Numbered from the stretch's first letter, positions 7,906-16,514 are shown. The stretch is DNA of 64,000 nucleotides from Brachybacterium sp036311905 (GCF_036311905.1 NZ_JAZDCH010000004.1:124001-188000), one strand, 5' to 3'. Numbers and translations are program-made. Notes: generated by a model from the letters alone, not told the origin.

Positions 7906-9213
7906 ATGAGCACCGCAGCGATCCACGCCGGCTGGCGCGCCGACGACGCCCACGGCGCCGTCGTCCCGCCCGTGTACGCCACCAGCGCGTATGCGCACGA
8001 GTCCCACGCCTCCCTGCGGGATCTCTTCGCCCGGCGCTGCGACGGCTTCGCCTACTCCCGCTCGGGGAACCCCACCACCGCCGTGCTCGAGCGCCGGATC
8101 ACCGCGCTCGAGGGCGGGATCGGCGCGATCGCGGTGGCGAGCGGTCAGGCGGCGACCACCATCGCGCTGCTCGCCCTGTTGGAGCCGGGTAGTCACCTCG
8201 TCGCCTCCTCGCTCCTCTACGGTGGGACCACGGAGTTCCTCGACGACACCCTTGCCGACCTCGGCGTGACCACCACTGTCGTCGACCCCGCGGATCTCAC
8301 AGCCCTCGCCGCCGCGATCACCGAGGACACCCGAGCCGTGCTCGTCGAGTCGATCGCGAACCCCGGCGCCCAGCTCGTGGACCTGCCGGCGATCGCCGAG
8401 ATCGCCCACGCCCGGGACGTGCCCGTCGTCGTCGACTCGACCCTCGCGAGCCCCGCGCTCTACCGGCCCGGCGAGCACGGGGCAGACCTGGTGGTGCACT
8501 CGGCCACCAAGTACCTCTCGGGCCACGGCACCACCATCGCGGGCCTGATCGTGGACACCGGTCGCTTCGACCCCCGACGATGTCCCGCCCGCTGGACGCG
8601 CCTGACCACGCGCAACCGCCGCTTCGGGGTCACCTTCGCCGACGACTACGAGCGCGACTGCTCGGGACTGCTCGCCTACGCCCGGGCCAAGTACGTCACC
8701 GACCTCGGCGCGACCCTCCCCGCCGCGAGCGCCCAGCAGATCCTGGTGGGCATCGAGACCCTCGACCTGCGCATGCGCGCGCACAGCACGACGGCCGCGG
8801 ACCTCGCCGCGCGCCTGCACGGAGAGGACGGCGTCGAGCGCGTCTCGCATCCCTCGATCCCCGGTCGTCCGGACGCCCCGCTCGCCCGGCGGGACTTCCC
8901 CCGCGGGACCTCGGGGGTGTTCTCCCTCGAGCTGGCCGGCGGGGAGGCCGCCGCGGCCGCCTTCTGCGACGCGCTGGAGCTGTGGACCCTCGCCGTCAAC
9001 GTCGGCGACGCCCGCTCGCTGGTGTGCCATCCCGGCACCACCACGCACTCCCACCTCACCGAGGCCCAGCGCCTCGCCTGCGGCGTGACCCCCGGGACGG
9101 TGCGGCTGAGCATCGGCCTCGAGGACGTGGAGGACCTCTGGGAGGACCTCCGCCGTGGACTGGCCGCCGTGGCGGCCCTGCCAGCCGCCGACGAGGCGGC
9201 GCCGGTGCCGTAG
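7906..9213 (+). CDS. PLP-dependent Cys/Met metabolism enzyme, O-acetylhomoserine sulfhydrylase type
   Basis: Trans-sulfuration family enzyme that most likely makes homocysteine from O-acetylhomoserine and sulfide, or acts as a gamma-lyase on related substrates. Typical motifs are present: AIHAGW at the N-terminus, the active-site YSRSGNPT (about residues 50-57), VASGQAA, the PLP-binding VVVDSTLASP, and the Schiff-base lysine in SATKYLSGHG (Lys about 202). The C-terminal VCHPGTTTHSHL and RLSIGLED motifs complete the fold. The length of 435 aa fits the O-acetylhomoserine aminocarboxypropyltransferase branch rather than the shorter cystathionine synthases. The ATG at 7906 has a strong GGAGGGGG ribosome-binding site. 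A methionine biosynthesis role is inferred. Confidence 0.85.
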   Translation: MSTAAIHAGWRADDAHGAVVPPVYATSAYAHESHASLRDLFARRCDGFAYSRSGNPTTAVLERRITALEGGIGAIAVASGQAATTIALLALLEPGSHLVASSLLYGGTTEFLDDTLADLGVTTTVVDPADLTALAAAITEDTRAVLVESIANPGAQLVDLPAIAEIAHARDVPVVVDSTLASPALYRPGEHGADLVVHSATKYLSGHGTTIAGLIVDTGRFDPRRCPARWTRLTTRNRRFGVTFADDYERDCSGLLAYARAKYVTDLGATLPAASAQQILVGIETLDLRMRAHSTTAADLAARLHGEDGVERVSHPSIPGRPDAPLARRDFPRGTSGVFSLELAGGEAAAAAFCDALELWTLAVNVGDARSLVCHPGTTTHSHLTEAQRLACGVTPGTVRLSIGLEDVEDLWEDLRRGLAAVAALPAADEAAPVP

Positions 9214-9272
9214 CTCGCGTGATCCCGCTCGCTCCCGGGAACACCGCCGGCCCGGCGAGGGTTCTGGGGACC

Positions 9273-10379
9273 ATGGAGGCCACAGAGGTCAGGGACGTGC
9301 GGGTGGTGGTGATCGGGGCCGGGCAGGCCGGTCTCTCCGCCGCTCACCACCTGCGGCGGCGCGGCATCGCCCCGGTCGCGGTGCTGGATGCGGAGGACGG
9401 CCCCGGCGGCGCCTGGCGCCATCGCTGGGACTGCCTCACGATGGCGACCGTCAACGGGATCCGCGAGCTGCCGGACATGCCCGTACCCGCCGCGGATCCC
9501 GACGTCCCCGCGAACCGGGCCGTCCCCGAGTACTTCGCCGCCTTCGAGCGGCAGCAGGGGATCGAGGTCGAGCGACCCGTGCGGGTCACCCGCGTCGAGG
9601 ACGACCCGTCGGCCGCTCCCGGAACGCAGCGGCCCCTGCTGGTCCACTCCGTCGGCCCGGACGAGCGCGCCCGGCCCCTGCTCCGCACCCGCGCCGTGCT
9701 GAACGCGACCGGCACCTGGACCCGGCCCTTCGTCCCCACCGTCCCCGGGGCGCGCGACTTCCGGGGCCATCAGCTGCACACTGCGGAGTACGTCGCCGCC
9801 GAGGAGTTCGCCGGGCTGCGGGTCGCGGTGGTCGGCGGCGGGATCAGCGCGCTGGGCCACCTGCAGGAGATCTCCGAGGTAAGGGAGACATTCTGGTACA
9901 CGCGGCGGGAGCCCGTGTTCCGCGACCGCGAATTCACCGAGGAGGCCGGTCGCGAGGCCGTCGCCGGGGTCTGGGACGCCGTCCGGGAGGGGCGGCCCGT
10001 CGGCAGCGTCGTCTCCCACACCGGGCTGATCTGGACTCCCGCGCTGCGCCGCGCCGCCGAGGTCGGGATCCTCGCGCGGCGGCCGATGTTCGCGCGGATC
10101 CTGCCGGACGGGGTGCTCGAGGTCGACGGCAGCCGCACCGCGCTGGACGTGATCCTCTGGGCGACCGGGTTCCGGCACGAGCTGCGGCACCTGCGGCCGC
10201 TGCGCCTGACCGGTCCGCTCGGCGGCATCGCCATGGACGGCACGGCCGTCGCCTCGGATCCTCGCATCCACCTCGTCGGCCACGGGCCCGGCGCGTCGAC
10301 GATCGGCGCCAACCGCGCCGGTCGCGCCGCGGTGAACCGGCTGGTGAGGGACCTCGACCGGGAGCTCGTCCGGGCCTAG
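9273..10379 (+). CDS. FAD/NAD(P)-binding monooxygenase-like flavoprotein
   Basis: Class B flavin monooxygenase-like protein (CzcO/FMO family), 368 aa. It has two Rossmann fingerprints: VIGAGQAGLSAA (GxGxxG, residues 15-20) for FAD, and VVGGGISALG (about 187-195) for NADPH. Between them is an FRGHQLHT stretch resembling the FxGxxxHT linker of FMO and Baeyer-Villiger enzymes. The late ATGF motif is also present. The substrate cannot be told from sequence. The ATG at 9273 has no clear ribosome-binding site and lies 59 bases after the sulfhydrylase stop. The next gene's -10 box overlaps this gene's stop codon, so the run of three plus-strand genes may not be a single transcript. Confidence 0.8.
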   Translation: MEATEVRDVRVVVIGAGQAGLSAAHHLRRRGIAPVAVLDAEDGPGGAWRHRWDCLTMATVNGIRELPDMPVPAADPDVPANRAVPEYFAAFERQQGIEVERPVRVTRVEDDPSAAPGTQRPLLVHSVGPDERARPLLRTRAVLNATGTWTRPFVPTVPGARDFRGHQLHTAEYVAAEEFAGLRVAVVGGGISALGHLQEISEVRETFWYTRREPVFRDREFTEEAGREAVAGVWDAVREGRPVGSVVSHTGLIWTPALRRAAEVGILARRPMFARILPDGVLEVDGSRTALDVILWATGFRHELRHLRPLRLTGPLGGIAMDGTAVASDPRIHLVGHGPGASTIGANRAGRAAVNRLVRDLDRELVRA

Positions 10380-10382
10380 GGT
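10377..10382 (+). promoter_or_regulatory. -10 box TAGGGT overlapping the upstream stop codon
   Basis: The TAG of the preceding gene forms the first half of the hexamer. It ends seven bases before the ATG at 10390, predicting a leaderless PIG-L transcript. Confidence 0.5.
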
Positions 10383-10389
10383 GTGCGGC

Positions 10390-11139
10390 ATGGACACCGC
10401 CGCCCCGCTGCCACCGCTGCCCGAGACCGGGATGCGCCGCGTGCTCTGCGTCGTCGCGCATCCCGACGACATGGAGTACGGCGCCTCCGCCGCCGTCGCC
10501 GCCTGGACCGAGGCCGGCTGGGAGGTGACCTACCTGCTGCTGACCCGCGGCGAGGCCGGGATGGCCGAGCCGCCGGAGAGCGTCGGCCCGCTGCGCGAGC
10601 GCGAGCAGCGCAGCGCCTGCGAGCGCGTCGGCGTCACCGACCTGCGGTACCTCGGCCACCCCGACGGGATGCTCGAGGGCACGCTCGCGCTCCGCCGCGA
10701 CATCGCCCGGGTGATCCGCCAGGTGCGACCCGACCTCGTGCTCACCGCGAACTTCGAGGTCGAGGCCTACGGCGGGATGAACCAGGCCGACCACCGCGTC
10801 GCAGGGCTCGCCGCCGTCGATGCCTGCCGCGATGCCGCGAACCCGTGGGTGTTCCGCGAGCTCGCCGAGCAGGAGCAGCTCGCACCGTGGTCCGCGCGGG
10901 CGGTCGCCATCGTCGGGCATCCCCAGCCGACCCATGCGCGGGCCGTCGGTGCCGACCACGTCGAGGCCGCGGTCGCCTCGCTCCAGGCGCATGCGGCCTA
11001 TCTCGCCCACGTCACCGGTCATCCGGCGCCCGAGGTGCTGATCCCCGCGATCCTCGCGCAGGGCGGCGCTGCCGCGGGCACCGAGCACGCCGTCGTGCTG
11101 CGGGTCGTCGACCTGGGAGGACTCGGCGGCAAGGAGTGA
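10390..11139 (+). CDS. PIG-L family deacetylase
   Basis: Zinc-dependent N-acetylglucosamine deacetylase fold (LmbE/PIG-L), 249 aa. The metal-binding motif AHPDD is at residues 23-27 and the second metal ligand region NQADHR at about 131-136, both as in MshB and related enzymes. The family removes acetyl groups from GlcNAc-type substrates in mycothiol, glycolipid or antibiotic pathways. This copy is shorter than typical MshB and is not next to mycothiol genes, so its substrate is unknown. The start was chosen at the ATG that follows a -10 hexamer by seven bases; an in-frame GTG at 10381 is less likely because it would overlap that hexamer. Confidence 0.85.
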   Translation: MDTAAPLPPLPETGMRRVLCVVAHPDDMEYGASAAVAAWTEAGWEVTYLLLTRGEAGMAEPPESVGPLREREQRSACERVGVTDLRYLGHPDGMLEGTLALRRDIARVIRQVRPDLVLTANFEVEAYGGMNQADHRVAGLAAVDACRDAANPWVFRELAEQEQLAPWSARAVAIVGHPQPTHARAVGADHVEAAVASLQAHAAYLAHVTGHPAPEVLIPAILAQGGAAAGTEHAVVLRVVDLGGLGGKE

Positions 11140-11171
11140 GCGGAGGGGCCGGGGTCGGCGTGGCGGGGCCT

Positions 11172-11190
11172 CGCGGGGTGAGCCCCCGCG
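11172..11190. terminator. hairpin between convergent genes
   Basis: A perfect 7-pair stem (CGCGGGG with CCCCGCG) and 5-base loop lie just after the PIG-L gene and before the 3' end of the Fic remnant. Confidence 0.5.
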
Positions 11191-11194
11191 GGGA

Positions 11195-11961
11195 TCAGCC
11201 GGCCCGGCGGTCTTGCTCCGCGTAGTCGTCGAGCACGGCGAGGATCCCGCGGTGCTGCCAGACGCGGCTCCGGGAGCGACCCGTCGCCTCCTCCAGCACT
11301 CCGGAGGCGGTGAGCTGGTCGAGCGCCCGCTGCACGGACATGGCGGGAGCGTCGAGCTCGCGGCGCAGATGCGCCGCGTTCACGATCGGCTGCGCCACGA
11401 GCAGGGGCAGGACCCTCAAGGCCAGCGCGTGACGTCGCACCCCGGACAGCAGCTCCCGCGCCTCCTCCAGCTGCGCCGCGAGGTCGTCCACGAGGGCGGT
11501 CCCCGTGACCGCGGCATAGCGAGCCGCTCGCGAGAACTCCTCGACGATCGGTCGGGCGTCGCCCGCCCGGAAGGCGGTCAGCGCTGCGGTGTAGGCCTCG
11601 AGGTCGGTGAGCAGTCCGGCGGAGAGCGGGGCCGTGGCGCGCAGCATCCCCTTGCCGCGCAGCAGGGCATGGACCAGCGCGCGTCCCGTCCGGCGGTTGC
11701 CGTCGACGAACGGGTGGATGGTCTCGAACTGCGCGTGGGCGATCGCCGCGTGCAGCAGCACCGGCAGCTCGTCCGTGGACAGGAAGCGGATCAGATCCTC
11801 GAGCGCGGCGGGCACAGGGGAGCGGGGAGCGACGCCGCGTACGGACCCGAGCCGCGTCGTCGCGACCCCCGGGAGGCGAGCCCGTCGTCGGGCACCCGCC
11901 AGTGCCCCGGGGGGCCCGCGGCGGGGACGACGAGCGGATCCGGACCCGGAAGTGTGCTCAT
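11195..11961 (-). pseudogene. Fic-family protein remnant with internal deletion and frame change
   Basis: The catalytic Fic core is intact in one frame: FETIHPFVDGNRRTGR carries the HPFxxGNxR loop that transfers AMP from ATP to a hydroxyl on a target protein. A C-terminal winged-helix-like region (SVQRALDQLTASGVLEEATGRSR region) follows, typical of Fic/HTH fusions. Upstream, however, the expected ~100-150 residues of the Fic N-terminal helical domain with its (S/T)xxxE(G/N) inhibitory motif are missing. A second frame starting at the ATG 11961 encodes a plausible Fic beginning (LASRGSRRRGSGPYAASLPAP), then stops near the point where the core frame takes over. The two pieces are out of frame, so I read this as a deletion that joined the 5' end to the core. 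Alternatively, the GTG at 11980 could express a short N-truncated, deregulated Fic protein. Confidence 0.6.
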
Positions 11962-11972
11962 GACGCGATTCG

Positions 11973-12000
11973 AGTAACACGTTCTCTGGAAAGTGTTACT
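11973..12000. promoter_or_regulatory. 28-bp inverted repeat, candidate operator
   Basis: AGTAACAC and GTGTTACT form perfect 8-base arms around a 12-base spacer. The site is AT-rich for this genome and ends 11 bases upstream of the ATG (11961) of the Fic remnant, on the promoter side. It is therefore placed like an operator for a dimeric repressor. A hairpin terminator role for metG is less likely because the stem is weak and AT-rich. Confidence 0.5.
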
Positions 12001-12045
12001 AGAGGAAGCGGTGCCGAGCAGTTCGTCGACTCCCGCCGGAGCGGA

Positions 12046-13845
12046 TCAGTCCTGCGCCGCGGTCTCGAGCCGCTCGAGCTCCTGAGCCGCGATCTCCGGA
12101 TCGAGCTTCACGAAGATCGGCGTCGGCTTCACGACCGTCTGCCCCACGACCACGGGACGATGCTCCCAGGCGGGGGCGCCGGTGTAGTCGCCGGTGATGA
12201 TCGGGTAGCCGGGGCCGCCGTCGAGATCCTCGACCTCGTCGATGCGCGGCATCGGGGCGATCACCCGGTCGCCGCCCAGCGCCTTCTCCACGGCGTTGGC
12301 GGAGGAGGGGAGGAAGGGGGAAATCATCGTGTTGAGGTCGGTGACCGCCTGGGCCAGCACGTGCAGGACGGTGAGCAGACGGGGACGCTGCTCCTCGGCC
12401 TTGAGCTTGAACGGCTCGGTCTCCGAGACGTACCGGTTCGCCTCGCCGACCAGTCGCATCACCTCCGCGATCGCGGCCCGCTGACGGTGGGCTTCGATGA
12501 GCCCGCCGACGGTGGTGAAGCCCTCGCGGATCGCGCCGAGCAGCGTCTCATCGATCTCCTCGAGCTCGCCCGCGGCGGGGATCTCGCCGACGTTCTTGGC
12601 GATCATCGCCGCGGTGCGGTTGACCAGGTTGCCCCAGCCGGCCACGAGCTCGTTGTTGGTGCGCGCGACGAACTCGGTCCAGGTGAAGTCCGCGTCCTGA
12701 TTCTCCGGGCCCGCGGCCGAGATGAAGTAGCGCAGCGCGTCGGCCTGGTAGCGGTCCAGGACGTCGCGCACGTAGATGACCACGTTCTTGGAGGAGGAGA
12801 ACTTGCGCCCCTCCATGGTGAGGAACTCGGAGGAGACGACCTCGGTGGGGAGGTTCAGCACGCCGAAGCCGCCGGGCTCGCCCCCCTTGTCCCCCTGGCC
12901 GTTCTGCGCCAGCATCTCGGCCGGCCAGATCTGCGAGTGGAAGACGATGTTGTCCTTGCCCATGAAGTAGTAGCTGAGCGCCTCGGGATCGTTCCACCAC
13001 TTCCGCCAGGCGTCGGCATCGCCGCTGCGCCGCGCCCACTCGACCGAGGCCGAGAGGTAGCCGATCACCGCGTCGAACCAGACGTAGAGGCGCTTGGTCG
13101 GCTGGTCCTCCCAGCCGGGCACCGGGATGCCCCAGTCGATGTCGCGGGTCATCGCCCGCGGCTTGATGTCCTCGAGGATGTTCTGGCTGAAGCGGATCAC
13201 GTTCGGGCGCCACAGCCCGGTCGCCTCGCGCTCGTCGAGCCAGCGACCCAGCTCTGCCGCGAGCGCCGGCAGGTCCAGGTACCAGTGGGTGGTCTCGACG
13301 AACTCCGGGGTCTCGCCGTTGATGCGGGAGACCGGATCGATGAGATCTGTGGGGTCGAGCTGGTTGCCGCAGGCGTCGCACTGGTCGCCGCGCGCCCCCG
13401 GGGTCTTGCAGATCGGGCAGGTCCCCTCGATATAGCGGTCCGGGAGGGTGCGGCCGGTCGACGGGGAGATCGCCCCGTGGCCGGTCTTCTCGATCATGTA
13501 GCCGTTGTCCCGCACGGTCACGAACATCTCCTGCACCACCTGGTAGTGGTTGCGGGTCGTGGTGCGGGTGAAGAGGTCGTAGCTGAGTCCGAGCGCGACG
13601 AGGTCCTCGACGATGAGGCGGTTGTTGCGATCGGCGAGCTCGCGGGCGGTGAGGCCCTCCTCGTCCGCCTTCACGAGGATCGGCGTGCCGTGCTCGTCGG
13701 TGCCGGAGACCATGAGCACGTCGTGACCGGCCATGCGCATGTACCGCGAGAAGACGTCGGAGGGGACGCCGAAGCCGGCGACATGGCCGATGTGGCGGGG
13801 ACCGTTGGCGTACGGCCAGGCGACCGCGGACAGGACTGTGCTCAT
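12046..13845 (-). CDS. metG: methionine-tRNA ligase
   Basis: Class I aminoacyl-tRNA synthetase that charges tRNA-Met. Visible signatures are AWPYANGPRHIGH with the HIGH motif near residue 20, the zinc knuckle pair CPIC/CDAC (about residues 130-145), and the KMSKS-equivalent KFSSSKN. It is 599 aa with no extra C-terminal tRNA-binding domain, which fits the actinobacterial short form. The start at 13845 (MSTVLSAVAWPYANG) removes an Arg/Pro-rich upstream stretch and sits eight bases after a TAGAAT hexamer. The HAD gene lies immediately upstream on the same strand with 11 bases between, so metG may use both a read-through and its own leaderless promoter. Confidence 0.97.
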   Translation of the reverse strand: MSTVLSAVAWPYANGPRHIGHVAGFGVPSDVFSRYMRMAGHDVLMVSGTDEHGTPILVKADEEGLTARELADRNNRLIVEDLVALGLSYDLFTRTTTRNHYQVVQEMFVTVRDNGYMIEKTGHGAISPSTGRTLPDRYIEGTCPICKTPGARGDQCDACGNQLDPTDLIDPVSRINGETPEFVETTHWYLDLPALAAELGRWLDEREATGLWRPNVIRFSQNILEDIKPRAMTRDIDWGIPVPGWEDQPTKRLYVWFDAVIGYLSASVEWARRSGDADAWRKWWNDPEALSYYFMGKDNIVFHSQIWPAEMLAQNGQGDKGGEPGGFGVLNLPTEVVSSEFLTMEGRKFSSSKNVVIYVRDVLDRYQADALRYFISAAGPENQDADFTWTEFVARTNNELVAGWGNLVNRTAAMIAKNVGEIPAAGELEEIDETLLGAIREGFTTVGGLIEAHRQRAAIAEVMRLVGEANRYVSETEPFKLKAEEQRPRLLTVLHVLAQAVTDLNTMISPFLPSSANAVEKALGGDRVIAPMPRIDEVEDLDGGPGYPIITGDYTGAPAWEHRPVVVGQTVVKPTPIFVKLDPEIAAQELERLETAAQD

Positions 13846-13853
13846 GGGGATCG

Positions 13854-13859
13854 ATTCTA
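13854..13859 (-). promoter_or_regulatory. -10 box TAGAAT for metG
   Basis: Overlaps the TAG stop codon of the upstream HAD gene and ends eight bases before the metG ATG, consistent with an internal leaderless promoter. Confidence 0.5.
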
Positions 13860-14537
13860 GGGGAGGCGGAGCCCGGTGCGGCTCGCGTCCTCCGGGCGGT
13901 GCAGCACCGCGTGCCATCCGCACGCCGCCGCGCCCTCGACGTGACGCGGTGAGTCGTCCAGGAGGGCGATCCGCTCCGGCGGCACCTGCTCCCCGAGCAC
14001 CTCTTCGATCCGCCGTCGCGCCCGGGCGAACGCCTCGGGGTCCGGCTTGGCCGCGCCGAGGTCCGCGGTGTTGAGCAGGAAGCGGTCGTCGTCGCCGACG
14101 ACGTCGCCGAGCCCGAGATCGGCGACCTCCTCGGGGACGCGGTCGGTGCCGTTGGTAAGCACGAAGACGGCGATGCCCACGGTGCGCAGCGCGAGCAGCG
14201 CGGAGCGCACCCGCTCATCGACGGCCGCCGGGGTCGCAGCCCACCGGTCCACCGCGAAGCGGGCGAGGTCGGTCGGGCTCCCGGCCGCCACCAGGCGCTC
14301 CACCGCGAGCTCCCGCCAGCGCGCATGGGTGCCGCGCCCCCGCACCACCTCGTCGAGGTAGGGGTGCCCGAGGACCGCGGAGTAGCTCGATCCGCCGGCA
14401 GTGCCCGTCAACGCGTCGAGCTCGGCCCACAGCGTGGGGTCGAAGACGCGCAGCACGCCGTCCAGGTCCGAGACCACGACGCGGATCCGCGCGGTGTTCA
14501 CGAGCTCGCGGAGGACGTCGAGGGAGTCGTGGGGCAC
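13857..14537 (-). CDS. HAD-family hydrolase
   Basis: Haloacid dehalogenase-superfamily phosphatase, 226 aa. All four motifs are visible: VVSDLDGVL (nucleophile and acid Asp at about residues 24 and 26), FVLTNGTD (motif II Thr), AAKPDPEAF (motif III Lys) and LLDDSPRHV (motif IV Asp pair). A helical cap domain lies between motifs I and II (subclass IA). The GTG at 14537 was chosen because TACGAT ends six bases before it on the minus strand; the upstream continuation of the frame is not protein-like. The substrate is unknown. It lies directly upstream of metG and may be co-transcribed with it. Confidence 0.85.
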   Translation of the reverse strand: MPHDSLDVLRELVNTARIRVVVSDLDGVLRVFDPTLWAELDALTGTAGGSSYSAVLGHPYLDEVVRGRGTHARWRELAVERLVAAGSPTDLARFAVDRWAATPAAVDERVRSALLALRTVGIAVFVLTNGTDRVPEEVADLGLGDVVGDDDRFLLNTADLGAAKPDPEAFARARRRIEEVLGEQVPPERIALLDDSPRHVEGAAACGWHAVLHRPEDASRTGLRLP

Positions 14538-14543
14538 GGCACC

Positions 14544-14549
14544 ATCGTA
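14544..14549 (-). promoter_or_regulatory. -10 box TACGAT for the HAD gene
   Basis: Ends six bases before the GTG start at 14537 on the minus strand. Confidence 0.45.
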
Positions 14550-14643
14550 GGGAGCGGCCCCCGGGCGCGGGCCTCCTCGGGAGCTCCCCGCCATCTCCTC
14601 GGAATCCTCCCGACTCCCCGCGGGAACCTGCGCACCGTCTGCC

Positions 14644-14649
14644 CAGACT
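14644..14649 (+). promoter_or_regulatory. -10-like box CAGACT for the DUF817 gene
   Basis: Ends six bases before the ATG at 14656. The first base deviates from TANNNT, but the same hexamer at the same spacing recurs at 46255. Confidence 0.4.
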
Positions 14650-14655
14650 GGTGAC

Positions 14656-15537
14656 ATGAGCCCGCAGCGCCCGCTCTTCACCCCGCTCGAGGAGCACCTC
14701 GACCGGTGGGCGCAGCGTCGCACCGCCGCACTCACCGGTGTCGCCGGGGCGGGACGACGAGCCCTCGTGGAGGCGCTCGTGTTCGGACTCAAGCAGTCCT
14801 GGGCGTGCGTGTTCGGCGCCGCGATGCTGCTGCTCCTGGTCGCCGCGCGCACGCTGTATCCCGAGGACGCTACGATCGCGCGAGCCGACGTCCTCGTCGT
14901 CGCAGCTCTCTCGCTGCAGGTCGCCATGCTGGCGCTGCGCCTCGAGAGTCTCCGCGAGATGGGGGTGATCGCCGTTTTCCATGTCGTGGGCACCGTGATG
15001 GAGCTGTTCAAGACCTCCGTCGGTTCGTGGCAGTACGAGGCCGAGGGGATCCTGCGGATCGGGGAGGTGCCGCTCTACACGGGGTTCATGTACGCCGCCG
15101 TCGGCTCCTACATGGTGCGCGTGATGCGCCTGTTCGACCTGCGCTTCACCCGCTACCCGCCGCTGTGGGCGACCGTTCTGCTCGGCGCCGCGATCTACGC
15201 GAACTTCTTCACCCACCACTACCTGCCCGACGCCCGCTGGATGCTGCTCGGGGGCGTGGTCGTCCTATACGGGCGCTGTCTGATGACCTTCCGGGTGCAC
15301 CGGCGGGCGCCCTGGCGGCGCCTGCCCGTCCTCGGCGCCTTCCTCGGCGTGGCGTCGCTGCTGTGGATCGCGGAGAACGTGGGCACCGCGGCCGGTGCCT
15401 GGATCTACCCGCATCAGCAGGAGGGCTGGCACCTGGTGCCGCTCTCGAAGCTGGTCTCCTGGCTGCTGCTGATGATGGTGTCGGTGGTCCTGGTGACGCT
15501 CGTCCACCGACCGCGGGGACCCGAGGGGACTCAGTGA
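14656..15537 (+). CDS. DUF817 family integral membrane protein
   Basis: Polytopic membrane protein of 293 aa matching the DUF817 family, recognised by the GLKQSWACVFG motif (about residues 44-54) and the central ELFKTSVGSWQY and EVPLYTGFMYAAVGSYM stretches. About eight to nine hydrophobic segments are seen. Conserved His, Trp and Tyr residues (FFTHHYLPDARW) lie at membrane borders, suggesting an enzyme-like or cofactor-binding role, but no function is established that I can cite. It converges on, and overlaps by seven bases, the DUF899 gene on the other strand. Confidence 0.85.
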   Translation: MSPQRPLFTPLEEHLDRWAQRRTAALTGVAGAGRRALVEALVFGLKQSWACVFGAAMLLLLVAARTLYPEDATIARADVLVVAALSLQVAMLALRLESLREMGVIAVFHVVGTVMELFKTSVGSWQYEAEGILRIGEVPLYTGFMYAAVGSYMVRVMRLFDLRFTRYPPLWATVLLGAAIYANFFTHHYLPDARWMLLGGVVVLYGRCLMTFRVHRRAPWRRLPVLGAFLGVASLLWIAENVGTAAGAWIYPHQQEGWHLVPLSKLVSWLLLMMVSVVLVTLVHRPRGPEGTQ

Positions 15538-16322
15538 TGCATGCCGGTGCGGCCGAGCGTCGTCTCGGCCGTCGCACCGGGACGCGTCCACTGCGCGGCG
15601 GGCCGACCCGTCGGCCCCCAGGTGTAGGCGCCGTCGGCGTCGAGGCGCCAGAACCACCCGGGGTCGTTCTCCACGACGCGTCCCGGCGGCATGTCCTGCC
15701 AGGCCTCGCGGCGACCGAAGGCGGTCAGGTCGAGCAGGCCGAGGGCCGGATCGGCGACCTCCGTGCCGCGCCCGGTGATGGCATAGGTGAGGAACACCCG
15801 CTCGCCATCGCGCAGGTAGCACTGCAGGTGGCCCATGTCCCCGCCGATCGGCTCCGGGGTGTCCCGCACCGAGAACCACGGCTCGGTGTAGCCCATGAAG
15901 GCGACGAAGGGCTCCACCTCCTCCCACGCGCCCGTGGTGAGGACCGCGAAGGAGACCCCGGCGGCGCGCAGATAGGCGGAGTCCTGCAGGTGCCAGGCCG
16001 TGAGGGTGCAGCCCTCGCACTGCCCCTGGTGCGGGGCGCCGTCCCACCACATGTGCTGGTAGACCAGGAGTTCCTCGCGGCCGTCGAATAGGGACCGGAA
16101 GGGAACCGGGCCGTTCGGTCCGACCACGGTCGCGTCGCCGTCGACCTCGAGCATCGGCATGCGGCGGCGCTTCGCCGCGAGCGCATCCCCTGCCCGGGTG
16201 TGCGCCTTCTCCTCGACCAGGAGCTCGGTGCGCGCCGTCTCCCAGGTCTCGCGGTCCACCACCTCGGGGAGGCCCGGCGCGGAAGGACCGGACGGGGCGG
16301 GAACAGCATCGGACGAGGACAT
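15531..16322 (-). CDS. DUF899 family thioredoxin-fold protein
   Basis: Protein of 263 aa of the DUF899 family, which has a thioredoxin-like fold. The signature region is QHMWWDGAPHQGQCEGC (a CxxC pair) followed by a strand-helix stretch ending in FAVLTTGAW. The N-terminus carries the typical VVDRETWETARTELL and EEKAHTRAGDALAAKRR region. The role is unknown; some members are annotated as thiol-disulfide or dithiol oxidoreductase-like proteins. The start ATG at 16322 has GGGAGG about five bases upstream. The stop codon region overlaps the DUF817 gene end by seven bases, leaving no room for a shared terminator hairpin. Confidence 0.85.
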   Translation of the reverse strand: MSSSDAVPAPSGPSAPGLPEVVDRETWETARTELLVEEKAHTRAGDALAAKRRRMPMLEVDGDATVVGPNGPVPFRSLFDGREELLVYQHMWWDGAPHQGQCEGCTLTAWHLQDSAYLRAAGVSFAVLTTGAWEEVEPFVAFMGYTEPWFSVRDTPEPIGGDMGHLQCYLRDGERVFLTYAITGRGTEVADPALGLLDLTAFGRREAWQDMPPGRVVENDPGWFWRLDADGAYTWGPTGRPAAQWTRPGATAETTLGRTGMHH

Positions 16323-16502
16323 GGCGCCTCCCAGGGCTCGCGCGTCGGACGACGGTGCCCGGCGCTCGTGCCGAGTCAAGCACCGCTCGGCGGCCGAGGG
16401 AAGGCTCTCGCCCGGTTCGCCGCGGAGGACGGACCGGGCATGCCCTCCTCGAGCCCCGTTCCGGAGCGGACCTCGCGGCGCGGTCGGACGGGCGGGAGTC
16501 GA

Positions 16503-16508
16503 TACGCT
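16503..16508 (+). promoter_or_regulatory. -10 box TACGCT for the UDP-sugar pyrophosphorylase gene
   Basis: Ends six bases before the ATG at 16515. Confidence 0.45.
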
Positions 16509-16514
16509 GTCGGC

